Assembly: GCA_001464375.1 (NCBI GenBank)
Contig: LNEW01000089.1
Coordinates: forward strand, 1 to 33,944
Origin: Rhodospirillales bacterium Ga0074136
GTDB taxonomy: Bacteria; Pseudomonadota; Alphaproteobacteria; Acetobacterales; Acetobacteraceae
Direction of reading: 5' to 3'
Length of the DNA stretch: 33,944 bases
Positions 1 to 8,141 of the stretch are shown here, one piece after another (position 1 is the first letter of the stretch; the number at the start of each line of letters is the position of its first letter). A model generated the notes under the pieces. The model was not told the origin of the DNA. It searched no databases and saw only the letters and a list, made by a program, of their open reading frames with translations. Both the position numbers and the translations under genes were made by a program.

Positions 1-640
1 AGGTCGTTGTCGGCGCCGCCGGCCAGGCTGTCGGCGCCCGGGCCGCCGGTCAGCGTGTCGGCGCCGGCGCCACCCACCAGGGTGTCGTTGCCGCCCCCGC
101 CGATCAGCGCGTCATCGCCCAGGTCGCCGGACAGGATGTTGTTGCCGGCATTGCCGATGAGGGTGTTGGCCAGCGTATTGCCGGTGCCGTTGACGTTCAG
201 CGCGCCGGTGAGTTCCAGCACCTCGACCTCGGCGGCCAGGACGTGGCTGCCGGCGCTGCGCACCGTGTCGATGCCACCGCCGGCGAGTTCGACGACGGTG
301 TCGATGGCATCGACGACATACAGGTCGTTGTCGGCACCACCGACCAGGCTGTCGGCGCCCGGGCCGCCGGTCAGCGTGTCGGCGCCGAGGCTGCCCACCA
401 GGGTATCGTTGCCGCCCGCGCCATCGAGCCGGTTGTTGCCGGCATTGCCGAGGATGGTGTTGTCCAGCGCGTTGCCGGTGGCGATCACGTTGAGCGCGCC
501 GGTGAGTTCCAGCACCTCGACCTCGGCCGCGAGGGTGTGGCTTGCGGCGCTGCGCACCGTGTCGATGCCGCCGCCGGCGAGTTCGACGACCGTATCGATC
601 GCGTCGACGACATAGAGGTCGTTGCCGGCGCCGCCGGTCA
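1..640 (-). repeat. Near-identical RTX modules, ~294-321 bp period
   Basis: The same DNA block (beginning AGGTCGTTG on the plus strand) recurs at 1, 322 and 616 within the RTX gene. The spacing is 321 and then 294 bases. The 27-base difference equals exactly one nine-residue RTX repeat, so modules of about 107 and 98 residues differ by one calcium-binding turn. High similarity at the DNA level suggests fairly recent in-frame duplication. More copies probably lie beyond the left edge. Confidence 0.8.
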
Positions 641-2396
641 GCGTATCCGCCCCGAGCCCGCCGGTCAGCCAGTCGTCGCCGCCCTCGCCGAGCAGGCTGT
701 CGTTGCCCAGGCCACCGAGCAGCGTGTCCGCCTCGCTGCCGCCCCCAAGGGTGTCGTTGTCGGCACCGCCGGACAGCGAGTCGGCGCCGGCTCCGCCATC
801 GGCGGAATCATGGCCCGCGCCGCCCACCAGCGTGTCGTTGCCGTCGCCGAGGCGATAGGTCTGGTCGCCCGCGCCATCGGTGAAAAAATCGGCGGCCGAG
901 GTGGCGTCGAACACCTCGAAGCCGGTCATGGTGTTGTTGAGCGGCGACGTGCCGAGCCGGAAGAAGCCCAGGTTCACGTTCACCACCGCACCGGGTTCGC
1001 CGAGCTTGCCGGTGCCGAGCAGCAGCCGGTCGGTGCCATCCCCGCCGTCGAGGCTGTTGCCGCTGACGATCACCTGCCTGGTGCCCGGCCCGCTGGCGAG
1101 CAGGTCGAATTCCACGCGGTCATTCCCGTCGCCGAGCGAGATGGTGTTGTTCACGATCTCGATGAGCGCATCGCCGGCCGCGCCATCCGTGCCCCGCAGG
1201 CCGGTGGCGGTGCCCTGGACCACGGTGGTGGTACTGCCGCTGGTGACGTTCGAACTCGCGACCGCCGGGGCGCTGCCGCCGCCGGGCCCGGCCAGGCCGC
1301 CGGCCGCGCGCATGTACAGCAGGACGTTGTCGGTCACGCTGCTGCCGGTGATGGTGCTGTCGGCGAGGCGCGCCACGCCATCGCCGCCGTCGCCGCCATC
1401 GCCGCCGCGGCCGTGGCCGGCGTAGATCGTGGTGTTGAGGGTCGAGCCCACGCCGTTGGTGAAGTTGCCGTTGATGGTCTGGCCGAAGCCCGAATCGCCG
1501 CCCCCGCCGCCCTGGTTACCCTGGCCGCCGCGGGCGTCGAGATAGACCGTCAGGTTCAGCCCGGCCGTGGCCTGCACGTCGAGCCGCGTCGCCTCGGCCA
1601 GGCCAAGGGCGCCGTCGCCGCCCCTGCCGCCATTGCCGCCGGCGGCACCGGTCGAGCCCGACCCGCCGCGCGCACCGCTGCCGCCGCTGCCGCCGCTGCC
1701 GCCGATGACGATGCCGTAGAATTGGACCAGGTTGTTCTGGCCTAGCACCGAGATGTCGTCGAAGCGCACGGTCGCGGTCGCGCCCGCCGCGCCATCCGCG
1801 CCATCGCCCGCCGCGCCGCCGGCGGTGCCGAGCTGGCTGGTGGTGGTGGTGAAGGCCGGCGGGCCGAGCGTGGTGCTGCTGCTGACGCCCGAATACCCGG
1901 AACTGCCGCCTGAGCCGGCGCTGCCGCCGGACCCGCCATTGCCCCCCCAGGCCGTGCCCCAAAGGCGCAGGGAATTCTGCGTGCCCAGCGAGCCGGCCAG
2001 GTCGATGTCGAGAGTGGTGTAGGCGACCTCGGCCGCGCCGGCGGCCCCGGCGCTGCCACCGTCACCGCCCGCGCCGGGCACGCCATAGATGGCTTCGGAC
2101 AGGGACGAGCCCGGCGAGGATGTGTTGGTGACCGTGGCGGTGGAGCTCTTGCCGGCGCCGCCGAGGCTGCCGCTGCCGCCGCTGCCACCGACTGCGTGCA
2201 ATTCGACAGTGACCCTGTCGCCGCCGGCATCGCCGAGCAGCACCAGGCCGGTGCGGCCGAGCGATACGCCGGCGCCGGGCTGCCCGTTGCCGCCGGCGGC
2301 CCCGTTCGGATCGGCGTCGGTGCCGTTCGCGCCGGCGGTGCCGCTTGTGCCCGGCAGGCCGTCGGTGCGCTGGGATTCGACGATGTTCAGCGTCAT
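1..2396 (-). CDS. Gly-rich + RTX calcium-binding repeat protein (5' part, 3' end outside window)
   Basis: The reading frame is open from ATG at 2396 to the left edge, so at least 798 residues are visible and the C-terminus is missing. A GGAGG box sits six bases before the ATG. Residues ~1-400 are extremely rich in Gly, Ala and Ser ([17 protein letters not shown] and similar), alternating with short beta-prone hydrophobic stretches. From about residue 415 (LGDGNDRV) RTX calcium-binding nonapeptides of type GGxGxDxLx appear, for example [11 protein letters not shown]. They are interleaved with a longer module ([20 protein letters not shown], then LELTGALNV, then GNAGNN) typical of hemolysin-type proteins. 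No N-terminal signal peptide is seen, which fits type I secretion through a C-terminal signal outside the window. The likely role is a secreted or cell-surface adhesin or matrix protein; the exact function is unknown. No type I secretion genes are in view. Confidence 0.85.
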   Translation of the reverse strand, partial: MTLNIVESQRTDGLPGTSGTAGANGTDADPNGAAGGNGQPGAGVSLGRTGLVLLGDAGGDRVTVELHAVGGSGGSGSLGGAGKSSTATVTNTSSPGSSLSEAIYGVPGAGGDGGSAGAAGAAEVAYTTLDIDLAGSLGTQNSLRLWGTAWGGNGGSGGSAGSGGSSGYSGVSSSTTLGPPAFTTTTSQLGTAGGAAGDGADGAAGATATVRFDDISVLGQNNLVQFYGIVIGGSGGSGGSGARGGSGSTGAAGGNGGRGGDGALGLAEATRLDVQATAGLNLTVYLDARGGQGNQGGGGGDSGFGQTINGNFTNGVGSTLNTTIYAGHGRGGDGGDGGDGVARLADSTITGSSVTDNVLLYMRAAGGLAGPGGGSAPAVASSNVTSGSTTTVVQGTATGLRGTDGAAGDALIEIVNNTISLGDGNDRVEFDLLASGPGTRQVIVSGNSLDGGDGTDRLLLGTGKLGEPGAVVNVNLGFFRLGTSPLNNTMTGFEVFDATSAADFFTDGAGDQTYRLGDGNDTLVGGAGHDSADGGAGADSLSGGADNDTLGGGSEADTLLGGLGNDSLLGEGGDDWLTGGLGADTLTGGAGNDLYVVDAIDTVVELAGGGIDTVRSAASHTLAAEVEVLELTGALNVIATGNALDNTILGNAGNNRLDGAGGNDTLVGSLGADTLTGGPGADSLVGGADNDLYVVDAIDTVVELAGGGIDTVRSAGSHVLAAEVEVLELTGALNVNGTGNTLANTLIGNAGNNILSGDLGDDALIGGGGNDTLVGGAGADTLTGGPGADSLAGGADND

Positions 2397-2705
2397 GGCC
2401 GCCTCCGAGACGAGGTAAACTATTTGTTAGGAGGCCGGCGTTTCACCCGATCGCCACGGATGTGTGACCGGGGCAACATCGCGGTCCGTGGTCATCGCGG
2501 GCGGTCACCGAGGCAACATTGCGGTCCCCGGTCACCGCAGGGCGGGATCGCGCACGGGAGAGGTGCTGCGCCAGGGCGTGCCGGCTTTTCGTCCCCGCGC
2601 CGCGGCCACGGCCGCCATCGCGGCGTGCAGGACGCATCGGGCGAAGGCGACGGTCTGCGCGGCTTCACCCTTGTGCCGGCGCCCGCGGCGGGCGATCTGC
2701 GGATC
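2397..2705. other. Divergent intergenic region with imperfect tandem and inverted repeat
   Basis: This 309-base region separates the divergent RTX and selO genes and holds no credible gene. Around 2464-2538 a ~33-base sequence (core GGCAACATYGCGGTCC) is present twice in tandem with about six mismatches. The outer ends GTGACCGGGG (2464-2473) and CCCCGGTCAC (2526-2535) form a 10-base inverted repeat. It could be an operator or promoter region for either gene. I see no convincing -35/-10 pair. Confidence 0.4.
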
Positions 2706-4217
2706 ATGCCGGATACCGCCCCCGCCACCGCCCTGCTCCCCGAAGCCGGTACGCGCCCGGCCTTCGACAACAGCTACGCCCGCCTGCCGGAGGCGCTGTT
2801 CAAGCGCCTGCCGCCGACGCCGGTGGCAGCACCCCGCCTGCTGCGGCTGAACACGGCGCTGGCGGTGGAATTGGGCCTCGACCCGGAATGGCTGGCCTCG
2901 CCGGCCGGCGTGGCGATGCTGGGGGGCAACCACGTGCCGCCGGGCGCCGAGCCGATCGCGCAGGCCTATTCGGGCCACCAGTTCGGGCATTTCTCGCCGA
3001 GCCTGGGCGATGGGCGCGCCATCCTGCTGGGCGAGGTGGTGACACCCGCCGGGCTGCGGCGCGACATCCAGCTGAAGGGATCGGGGCCGACGCCGTTCTC
3101 GCGGCGCGGCGATGGGCGGGCGGCGCTCGGGCCGGTGCTGCGCGAATACATCATCGGCGAGGCGATGGCCGCCTTCGGCATCCCGACGACGCGGGCGCTG
3201 GCGGCGGTGGCGACCGGCGAGCCCGTGTTCCGCGAGGATGCGCTGCCCGGCGCGGTGCTCACGCGCATCGCCGCCAGCCATATCCGCGTCGGCACCTTCC
3301 AGTATTTCGCGGCGCGGCGGGACGAGGCGTCGCTGCGCGCGCTGCTGGACCACGCCATCGCGCGGCACGACCCGGCCGCCGCCGATGCGGCGAATCCGGC
3401 GCTCGCATTCCTGGACGGCGTGGTGAAGCGCCAGGCTGCGCTGGTCGCGCGCTGGATGCTGGTCGGCTTCATCCATGGCGTGATGAACACCGACAATTGC
3501 GCCGTCAGCGGGGAGACGATCGACTACGGGCCCTGCGCCTTCCTCGATGCGTATCATCCGGAGACGGTGTTCAGCTCGATCGACCAGCAGGGGCGCTACG
3601 CCTTCGCCAACCAGCCGGCGATCGCGCATTGGAACCTGGCTCGGCTGGCCGAGGCGCTGCTGCCGCTGATGGGCGCGGACGAGGCCGCGGCGGTGGAGCA
3701 GGCAATGGCGGTGCTGGCGGGTTTCGCGCCCGCCTTCGGCGCCGCCTGGCGGGCGGGGCTGCTGGCGAAGATCGGGCTGGCTGAGGAACAGCCGGGCGAC
3801 GAGGCGTTGATCCAGGACCTGCTGGCGCGCATGGCGGAGAACCAGGCGGATTTCACACTGGCCTTCCGGCGGCTCGCGGATGCCGCGCAGGGCGATGCGG
3901 ACGGCTTCCGCACGCTGTTCGCCGACCCGGGCGCGGCCGATGCGTGGCTCGAGGGCTGGCGCGCGCGGGCGGTGGCGGACGGCATCGCACCGGCGCCCCG
4001 CGCTGCGGCGATGCGCGCGGTGAATCCAGCCTTCATCCCGCGCAACCATCTGGTCGAGGAAGCCTTGGCGGCGGCGGTGGAGCGCGACGATCTGGCGCCC
4101 TTCGAGGCGCTGCTGGAGGTGCTGGCGCGTCCCTTCGAGGATCAGCCCGGCCGCGCGCGCTATGCCGCGCCGCCGCTGCCGGAACAGCGCGTGCGGGCGA
4201 CCTTCTGCGGGACGTGA
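2706..4217 (+). CDS. selO: Protein adenylyltransferase SelO (YdiU/UPF0061 family)
   Basis: This 503-residue pseudokinase-fold enzyme transfers AMP from ATP to Ser/Thr/Tyr of target proteins and is linked to redox stress responses. Family signatures are clear: [19 protein letters not shown] and [19 protein letters not shown] (nucleotide binding), then NTDN with Asp263 and Asn264, and DYGP with Asp273. The spacing matches the metal/catalytic residues Asp252, Asn253 and Asp262 of the Pseudomonas syringae enzyme. The C-terminus reads TFCGT; Cys501 sits where human SelO carries selenocysteine. Length is slightly above the usual ~480-490. The ATG at 2706 precedes the conserved FDNSYARLP segment by about 18 residues and has no strong ribosome binding site; the frame is open further upstream, but without homology. 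The gene is monocistronic and convergent with hsp20. Confidence 0.93.
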   Translation: MPDTAPATALLPEAGTRPAFDNSYARLPEALFKRLPPTPVAAPRLLRLNTALAVELGLDPEWLASPAGVAMLGGNHVPPGAEPIAQAYSGHQFGHFSPSLGDGRAILLGEVVTPAGLRRDIQLKGSGPTPFSRRGDGRAALGPVLREYIIGEAMAAFGIPTTRALAAVATGEPVFREDALPGAVLTRIAASHIRVGTFQYFAARRDEASLRALLDHAIARHDPAAADAANPALAFLDGVVKRQAALVARWMLVGFIHGVMNTDNCAVSGETIDYGPCAFLDAYHPETVFSSIDQQGRYAFANQPAIAHWNLARLAEALLPLMGADEAAAVEQAMAVLAGFAPAFGAAWRAGLLAKIGLAEEQPGDEALIQDLLARMAENQADFTLAFRRLADAAQGDADGFRTLFADPGAADAWLEGWRARAVADGIAPAPRAAAMRAVNPAFIPRNHLVEEALAAAVERDDLAPFEALLEVLARPFEDQPGRARYAAPPLPEQRVRATFCGT

Positions 4218-4302
4218 TGGCCGGACGATTCGGCCGCGGGCTTTTCGCGGAGGTCGATCCGGTGCGTGGCGCTGGCGTGGGGTGCGCGCCCTGAACGCGA
4301 AC

Positions 4303-4332
4303 GGGGCCCGCATGCCACCGCATGCGGGCCCC
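4303..4332. terminator. 13-bp perfect hairpin between convergent selO and hsp20
   Basis: The arms GGGGCCCGCATGC (4303-4315) and GCATGCGGGCCCC (4320-4332) form a perfect 13-base-pair stem with loop CACC. It lies between the stop codons of two convergent genes, where it could stop transcription from both sides. Neither side has a T-tract, so it is not a textbook intrinsic terminator. It may act with Rho or protect 3' ends. Confidence 0.5.
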
Positions 4333-4355
4333 GCCGAGGTAATGTCAGCGCAGCG

Positions 4356-4823
4356 TCAGGCGGCCTGGGCGGTCGCGGCCTCGCCGGTCAGCGCCGGGCG
4401 GCTGCCCTGCACCTGGATGCGGCGCGGCTTCAGGGCCTCGGGCACCACGCGCTTCAGCGCCACGTGCAGCAGGCCGTTGGCCAGGTCCGCGCCCTCGACC
4501 ACGATGTGGTCGGCGAGGACGAAGCGGCGCTCGAAGGCGCGCCCGGCGATGCCGCGGTGCAGGTAGCGCCGCCCGTCCTCGGGCTGGGGCTGCGGCCGCC
4601 CGATGATGGCCAGCGTGTTCTCCTGCGAGGTGATGTCGATGTCGGCCTCGGAGAAGCCGGCCACGGCCATGGTCAGGACGTAGCTCTCCTCACCGGTCTT
4701 CTCGATGTTGTAGGGCGGGTAGCCGTTGGTATCCGGCGCCGCGCGGGCGTTGTCCATCAGCCGGGCGAGCCGGTCGAAGCCGATGGCGGTGCGGAAAAGC
4801 GGGGAAAAGTCGATCGCGTTCAC
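4356..4823 (-). CDS. Small heat shock protein, Hsp20/IbpA family
   Basis: This 155-residue ATP-independent holdase chaperone binds unfolding proteins under heat stress. An N-terminal hydrophobic arm (NAIDFSPLFRTAIGFDRL) leads into GYPPYNIEKTGEESYVLTMA, the start of the alpha-crystallin domain of IbpA-type proteins. The domain continues with the AGF and GRAFERRF segments and ends with the conserved GLLHVALKRVVPEALKPRRI motif carrying the C-terminal IxV/RRIQV-type anchor. The start is set at GTG 4823 because AGGAGG lies directly upstream (4830-4835 on this strand) and the protein then begins as family members do. An upstream ATG would add 22 unrelated residues. A candidate sigma-32 promoter and three terminators lie upstream. 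Confidence 0.93.
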   Translation of the reverse strand: MNAIDFSPLFRTAIGFDRLARLMDNARAAPDTNGYPPYNIEKTGEESYVLTMAVAGFSEADIDITSQENTLAIIGRPQPQPEDGRRYLHRGIAGRAFERRFVLADHIVVEGADLANGLLHVALKRVVPEALKPRRIQVQGSRPALTGEAATAQAA

Positions 4824-4937
4824 GAGGAACCTCCTGCATGGCAAGGTCCAGTGTTGCGGATCCGGTCTCGCGGGCCCCCTGCTGGGCAACCCTGCCGTTC
4901 CGCGCCGGCAGCCCCGAGGGCACCGCCGACCTGTTTG

Positions 4938-4966
4938 AGGTGGGTGAGGGGTTTGGGGGGTTCAAG
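4938..4966 (-). promoter_or_regulatory. Candidate sigma-32 (RpoH) heat-shock promoter of hsp20
   Basis: On the minus strand a perfect CTTGAA (4966-4961) is followed after 15 bases by ACCCACCT (4945-4938), which resembles the RpoH -10 element CCCCATNT. Transcription would start near 4930, giving a leader of roughly 105 bases before the GTG. The position between the terminator array and hsp20 is right for independent heat-shock control. The -10 match is only partial. Confidence 0.4.
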
Positions 4967-5013
4967 GGGCGTGGCGCGACGGCGGCGGGGCGCCCGCCAG
5001 CCGTCTGAGGGAC

Positions 5014-5049
5014 GAAAAAAACAAAGGCCCGAGGCTTTCGCCTCGGGCC
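5014..5049 (-). terminator. Intrinsic terminator, array copy 1
   Basis: Read on the minus strand: a perfect 10-base-pair stem GGCCCGAGGC/GCCTCGGGCC (5049-5026) with a 4-base loop, followed by TTTGTTTTTTT. This is a textbook intrinsic terminator in the direction of rpmE transcription. It is the last of three before the hsp20 promoter. Confidence 0.75.
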
Positions 5050-5149
5050 GGGAGCGCACGGCGCGACCGCGCCCAGACCGCCATCACCCCCCGGCGCACC
5101 AGTGCATGGCGCGGCCGCAGATGCGGCCCGCCCGCCGATTGAGGGGCGC

Positions 5150-5183
5150 AAAAAACAAAGGCCCGAGGCTCTCGCCTCGGGCC
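5150..5183 (-). terminator. Intrinsic terminator, array copy 2
   Basis: This has the same 10-base-pair stem (5183-5160 on the minus strand) with loop GAGA, followed by TTTGTTTTTT. It is the middle terminator of the tandem array downstream of rpmE. Confidence 0.75.
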
Positions 5184-5293
5184 GTGAGCGCACGGCGCGA
5201 CCTCGCCCAGACCCGCCATCACCCCCCGGCGCACCAGTGCATGGCGCGAAGGCAAGGGTCGCGGATGCGGCCCGCCCGCCGATTGAGGGGCGC

Positions 5294-5328
5294 AAAAAAA
5301 CAAAGGCCCGAGGCTTTCGCCTCGGGCC
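5294..5328 (-). terminator. Intrinsic terminator, array copy 3 (first met after rpmE)
   Basis: A perfect 10-base-pair stem (5328-5305 on the minus strand) with loop GAAA is followed by TTTGTTTTTTT. It lies 88 bases beyond the rpmE stop codon and is probably the primary rpmE terminator; copies 2 and 1 would catch read-through. Confidence 0.8.
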
Positions 5329-5415
5329 GGGAGCGCACGGCGCGACCGCGCCCAGACCGCCATCACCCCCCGGCGCACCAGTGCATGGCGCGCCGGTTGA
5401 AGGACGAAAAAATAC

Positions 5416-5658
5416 TCAGGAAGCAGGCTCGGCCTTCTTCCTGGCGCCGATGCCGGCGAACTTCTTGTTGAACTTGGCGATCTGGCCGCCGGTGTCCATC
5501 ACGCGCTGCTGGCCGGTCCAGGCCGGGTGCGACTTGGGGTCGATGTCCAGGCGGATGGTGTCGCCCGGCTTGCCGTAGCAGGACCGGGTCATGAACTCGG
5601 TCCCATCGGTCATGATGACCTTGATCTCGTGGTAGTCGGGATGGATGTCGGACTTCAT
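5416..5658 (-). CDS. rpmE: 50S ribosomal protein L31
   Basis: This 80-residue large-subunit ribosomal protein has the L31 hallmarks: N-terminal [14 protein letters not shown], then [16 protein letters not shown] and FNKKFAGIG near the end. The CxxC zinc-ribbon cysteines of the E. coli protein are absent (MTDGTEF replaces them). Only one Cys, in RSCYGKPGD, is present, so this is a zinc-free (C-minus) form as is common in alphaproteobacteria. The start at 5658 is chosen by family length; the frame is open upstream without similarity. It lies 94 bases downstream of livF in the same direction and is followed by three terminators. Confidence 0.95.
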   Translation of the reverse strand: MKSDIHPDYHEIKVIMTDGTEFMTRSCYGKPGDTIRLDIDPKSHPAWTGQQRVMDTGGQIAKFNKKFAGIGARKKAEPAS

Positions 5659-5752
5659 GGGGCGGTGCTCGTGCGGATGCGCCCGACGATACCGACCGGC
5701 GGGCAGGAAGCAGGCCGTATACGGGACCGGGCAGGGGGGCGCAACCGGGGCA

Positions 5753-6409
5753 TCAGGCGGGCGCGATCTCCCCGCGCTCGATGACATAGGTCTGCTCGAC
5801 CAGCGGGCGCAGCAGTTCCGGGTTGCTCTCGGTGATCAGGATCGCGACGTCGGGCAGCGCGGCGCGCAGGCGCTTCAGCGCCTCGGCGTAGCGCATGGCC
5901 AAAGCCGGGGCGAGGCCCTGGAAGGGTTCGTCCAGCAGCACCGCGCGCGTACCCACCATCAGCGCGCGCCCGAGTGCCACCATCTTGCCCTGCCCGCCCG
6001 ACAGCCCGGCGGCCTTGCGCTGCGCCAGCTCCTGCAATTCGGGCAGCAGCGAATAGACGCGCGCGAGGCGCGTGCGGGTTTCATCCGCCGGCAGGCGGAG
6101 CACCTGCGCGGGCAGCAGCATGTTGTCCTCGACCGTGAAGGACCCGAACAGGCGGCGGTCCTCGGGCGCATAGCCGATGCCATGGCGCGGGCGGTGGTGC
6201 GGCGGCAGGCGGGTCTCGTCCTCGCCATCGATCATGACGCGCCCGGCGGTGGTCGGCACCAGGCCCATCAGCGCGCGCAGCGTCGTGGTCTTGCCCGCGC
6301 CGTTGCGCCCGATGAGCGCCACGCGCGCGCCGGCGGCGACGTTCAGCGAGACCTCGCGCAGCACCGGCACGCCGGCAATCGAGACCGAGACCGACGCGAG
6401 TTCAAGCAT
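5753..6409 (-). CDS. livF: Branched-chain amino acid-type ABC transporter ATPase, LivF
   Basis: This 218-residue cytoplasmic ATP-binding subunit is the second of the two ATPases in a HAAT-family importer. Walker A is GRNGAGKTT (residues ~34-42), the signature is LSGGQGKM, Walker B is RAVLLDEP, and the D-loop region FQGLAPAL follows. The usual LivF segment VEQN is ITESN here. It is slightly shorter than the ~235 residues of typical LivF. Its ATG overlaps the 3' end of livG by 8 bases, so translation is probably coupled. It is the last gene of the liv cluster. The substrate could be branched-chain amino acids, amides or another small carboxylate; the sequence does not decide. Confidence 0.92.
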   Translation of the reverse strand: MLELASVSVSIAGVPVLREVSLNVAAGARVALIGRNGAGKTTTLRALMGLVPTTAGRVMIDGEDETRLPPHHRPRHGIGYAPEDRRLFGSFTVEDNMLLPAQVLRLPADETRTRLARVYSLLPELQELAQRKAAGLSGGQGKMVALGRALMVGTRAVLLDEPFQGLAPALAMRYAEALKRLRAALPDVAILITESNPELLRPLVEQTYVIERGEIAPA

Positions 6410-7181
6410 GGGGCGCCCCCGGCGGTGTCGCGTGGCGCTCGATCCCGATCACCTCGCGCTGCACGGCGGGGTCGGCCAGCACCTGGCCGGGCGGGCCGAG
6501 TGCTGCGATGCGCCCCTGGGACCACACCGCGACTCGGTCGGCGAAGCGTTCCACCACGTCCATGTCGTGCTCGACGAACACCGCGGTGACCTTGGCGTCG
6601 CGCAGCACGTTCACCAGCGTCTCGACGATGAGCATCTTCTCCGACGCCGCGACGCCGGAGGTGGGTTCGTCCATCAGCAGCAGGCGCGGCTTCAGCGCCA
6701 CCGCCATGGCGATGTCGGCGAGCTTGCGCGCGCCCTCGTTCAGCGCATCGGCGCGCGAATCCGCGATGGCCGACAGGCCGAAGCGCGCCAGCAGGTCGCG
6801 GGCCTCCTCGCGGTAGCCCGGGCGCAGCAGGGGGACCAGCGGCGACCAGATGCCGTGGCGGGAGGCGACGGCGAGCGCGACATTCTGTTCGACGGTGTGT
6901 TCGAGGAACAATTGCGGCAACTGGAAGGATCGCGCGATGCCGAGCTTGACGATGGCGCGCGGCGACATCCCGGTGATGCGGCGCCCGTCATAGGTGATCT
7001 CGCCGGCATTGGGCTTGAGGTAGCCGGTGGTCATGTTGATGAAGGTGGTCTTGCCCGCGCCGTTCGGGCCGATGATGGCGAGGAATTCACCCTTCATCAC
7101 ATCGAGGTCGATGCCGTCCGCGGCCTTCACGCCGCCGAAGGCGAGGGAGAGGCCGGTGGCGCGCAGCAGGGCTTCGCTCAT
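6402..7181 (-). CDS. livG: Branched-chain amino acid-type ABC transporter ATPase, LivG
   Basis: This 259-residue ATPase pairs with LivF on the LivH/LivM channel. Walker A is GPNGAGKTT, the Q-loop region is ARSFQLPQLF, Walker B is RLLLMDEP, and the H-loop is VEHDMDVV. The C-terminal extension typical of LivG is present. The ABC signature is unusual: LNEGARK stands where most LivG have L(S/A)xGxQR/K, so the motif Gln is lost. ATG 7181 is chosen because it gives the normal family start (MSEALLRATG) and forms an ATGA overlap with the livM stop codon. The frame is open further upstream but that part is the antisense-like shadow of livM. Confidence 0.92.
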   Translation of the reverse strand: MSEALLRATGLSLAFGGVKAADGIDLDVMKGEFLAIIGPNGAGKTTFINMTTGYLKPNAGEITYDGRRITGMSPRAIVKLGIARSFQLPQLFLEHTVEQNVALAVASRHGIWSPLVPLLRPGYREEARDLLARFGLSAIADSRADALNEGARKLADIAMAVALKPRLLLMDEPTSGVAASEKMLIVETLVNVLRDAKVTAVFVEHDMDVVERFADRVAVWSQGRIAALGPPGQVLADPAVQREVIGIERHATPPGAPHA

Positions 7182-8113
7182 CGCCCGCGCCCCCCCAGCA
7201 CGCGCGCGGCCATGCCCCACAGCCCGCCCGGCGCGAACAGGATGACCAGCAGCAGCACGGTGCCGAGGATCATCTGCCAGGCATCGGCAAACGACGCCGC
7301 GGCATAGACGCGCACCAGCTCGTAGGCCGCCGCACCCAGGAACGGCCCGAGCACGCCGCCCGCCCCGCCCAGGATGGCGATGAACACTAGTTCGCCCGAG
7401 GCGGTCCAGTAGGACAGCAGCGGCGTGACATGCCGCGAGGTCATGGCGATCAGCGCGCCGCCCAGCCCGCCGACGATCGCCGAGATGACATAGGCCGAGA
7501 GCAGGATGCCGCGCGCCGGCACCCCCATGAATTCGAGCCGCGTCTCGCGTGTCTTGATGCCCGCCAGCGCCTCGCCCATCGGGGAGGCGAGATACATCCG
7601 CAGCAGGAAGCCGAGCACGAAGGCGAGGCCGAGGGCGATGCCGAAGACTGTCCATTCGTAGGTCACGCGGTCCAGCGCCTGGCCGGCGATGGGCATGATC
7701 TCGACGCGGATGCCGTCGCTGCCCTTGGTGAAGTGGTACAGTTTCTCGAGCAGCGAATAGAACACCATGCACATGGCCAGGTTCAGCATGCCGAAGAAGA
7801 TCTGCCGGTAGCGCGTGACGAACAGGCCGACCACCAGGCCGAGCAGCCCCGCCCCCGCGGCGGCGGCCAGCAGCACCAGCACGCCGTCGTTGAAGCGCGG
7901 GGCCAGGAAGGCGACGGTATAGGCGCCGAAGCCGATATACAGCGCATGGCCGAAGGAGACCTGGCCGGCGCGCAGCAGCAGCAGGATGCCCAGCACCGCG
8001 ATGCCCTTGGCCAGCGCGATGGTCAGCACGAAGCGCAGCCAGGGGGCGGCGATGGCGGCCGCCACCAGCGCGGCCGCGAGCAGCAGGCCCAGGATCGGTT
8101 CGTAGCGCTTCAT
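7178..8113 (-). CDS. livM: Branched-chain amino acid-type ABC transporter permease, LivM
   Basis: This 311-residue inner-membrane permease has many hydrophobic helices, beginning with PILGLLLAAALVAAAIAAPW. The conserved LivM segment AGQVSFGHALYIGFGAYT is at residues ~49-66. The C-terminal region carries GGLGGALIAMTSR and AILGGAGGVLGPFLGAA, the EAA-like cytoplasmic loop that contacts the ATPases. Its stop overlaps the livG ATG by four bases. The gap to livH upstream is 28 bases. Confidence 0.93.
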   Translation of the reverse strand: MKRYEPILGLLLAAALVAAAIAAPWLRFVLTIALAKGIAVLGILLLLRAGQVSFGHALYIGFGAYTVAFLAPRFNDGVLVLLAAAAGAGLLGLVVGLFVTRYRQIFFGMLNLAMCMVFYSLLEKLYHFTKGSDGIRVEIMPIAGQALDRVTYEWTVFGIALGLAFVLGFLLRMYLASPMGEALAGIKTRETRLEFMGVPARGILLSAYVISAIVGGLGGALIAMTSRHVTPLLSYWTASGELVFIAILGGAGGVLGPFLGAAAYELVRVYAAASFADAWQMILGTVLLLVILFAPGGLWGMAARVLGGRGR

Positions 8114-8141
8114 CGGCGGGGGTTCCGCGCGGCAGGCTGGG

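Larger units (their letters stand above)
5003..5412. repeat. Tandem array: three ~134-145 bp repeats plus a partial fourth
   Basis: Each unit has an A-rich tract, a GGCCCGAGGC/GCCTCGGGCC stem, the block GGGAGCGCACGGCGCGAC, then a conserved CATCACCCCCCGGCGCACCA stretch. The hairpins start at 5026, 5160 and 5305. A fragment of the unit start (gaaggacgaaaaaa) abuts the rpmE stop at ~5400-5412. Copies 1 and 3 have loop TTTC, copy 2 has TCTC. Units differ mostly by short indels in the linker. The array fills nearly all of the space between rpmE and hsp20. Translated, it yields repetitive Arg/Pro-rich peptides that are not real proteins. The 592-base gene-free stretch 4824-5415 holds this array and the hsp20 promoter. 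Confidence 0.85.

Noticed and set aside
243..1745. 500-residue plus-strand frame opposite the RTX gene
   Set aside because: It is an Ala/Gly/Val-rich antisense frame of the RTX repeats with no family features; the minus-strand frame shows textbook RTX motifs.
2532..4313. 593-residue minus-strand frame opposite selO
   Set aside because: Arg/His/Gln-rich composition typical of antisense frames in GC-rich genes; selO on the plus strand has all family motifs.
5003..5412. CRISPR-like array
   Set aside because: Units are ~140 bases, with no short conserved repeat/unique spacer alternation, and each contains an intrinsic terminator; no cas genes are near.
4266..5471. Long open frames on both strands through the hsp20 and terminator-repeat region
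   Set aside because: The peptides repeat because the DNA repeats, are Arg/Pro-rich, overlap hsp20 or rpmE antisense and contain the terminators. They are a known type of false call in high-GC genomes.
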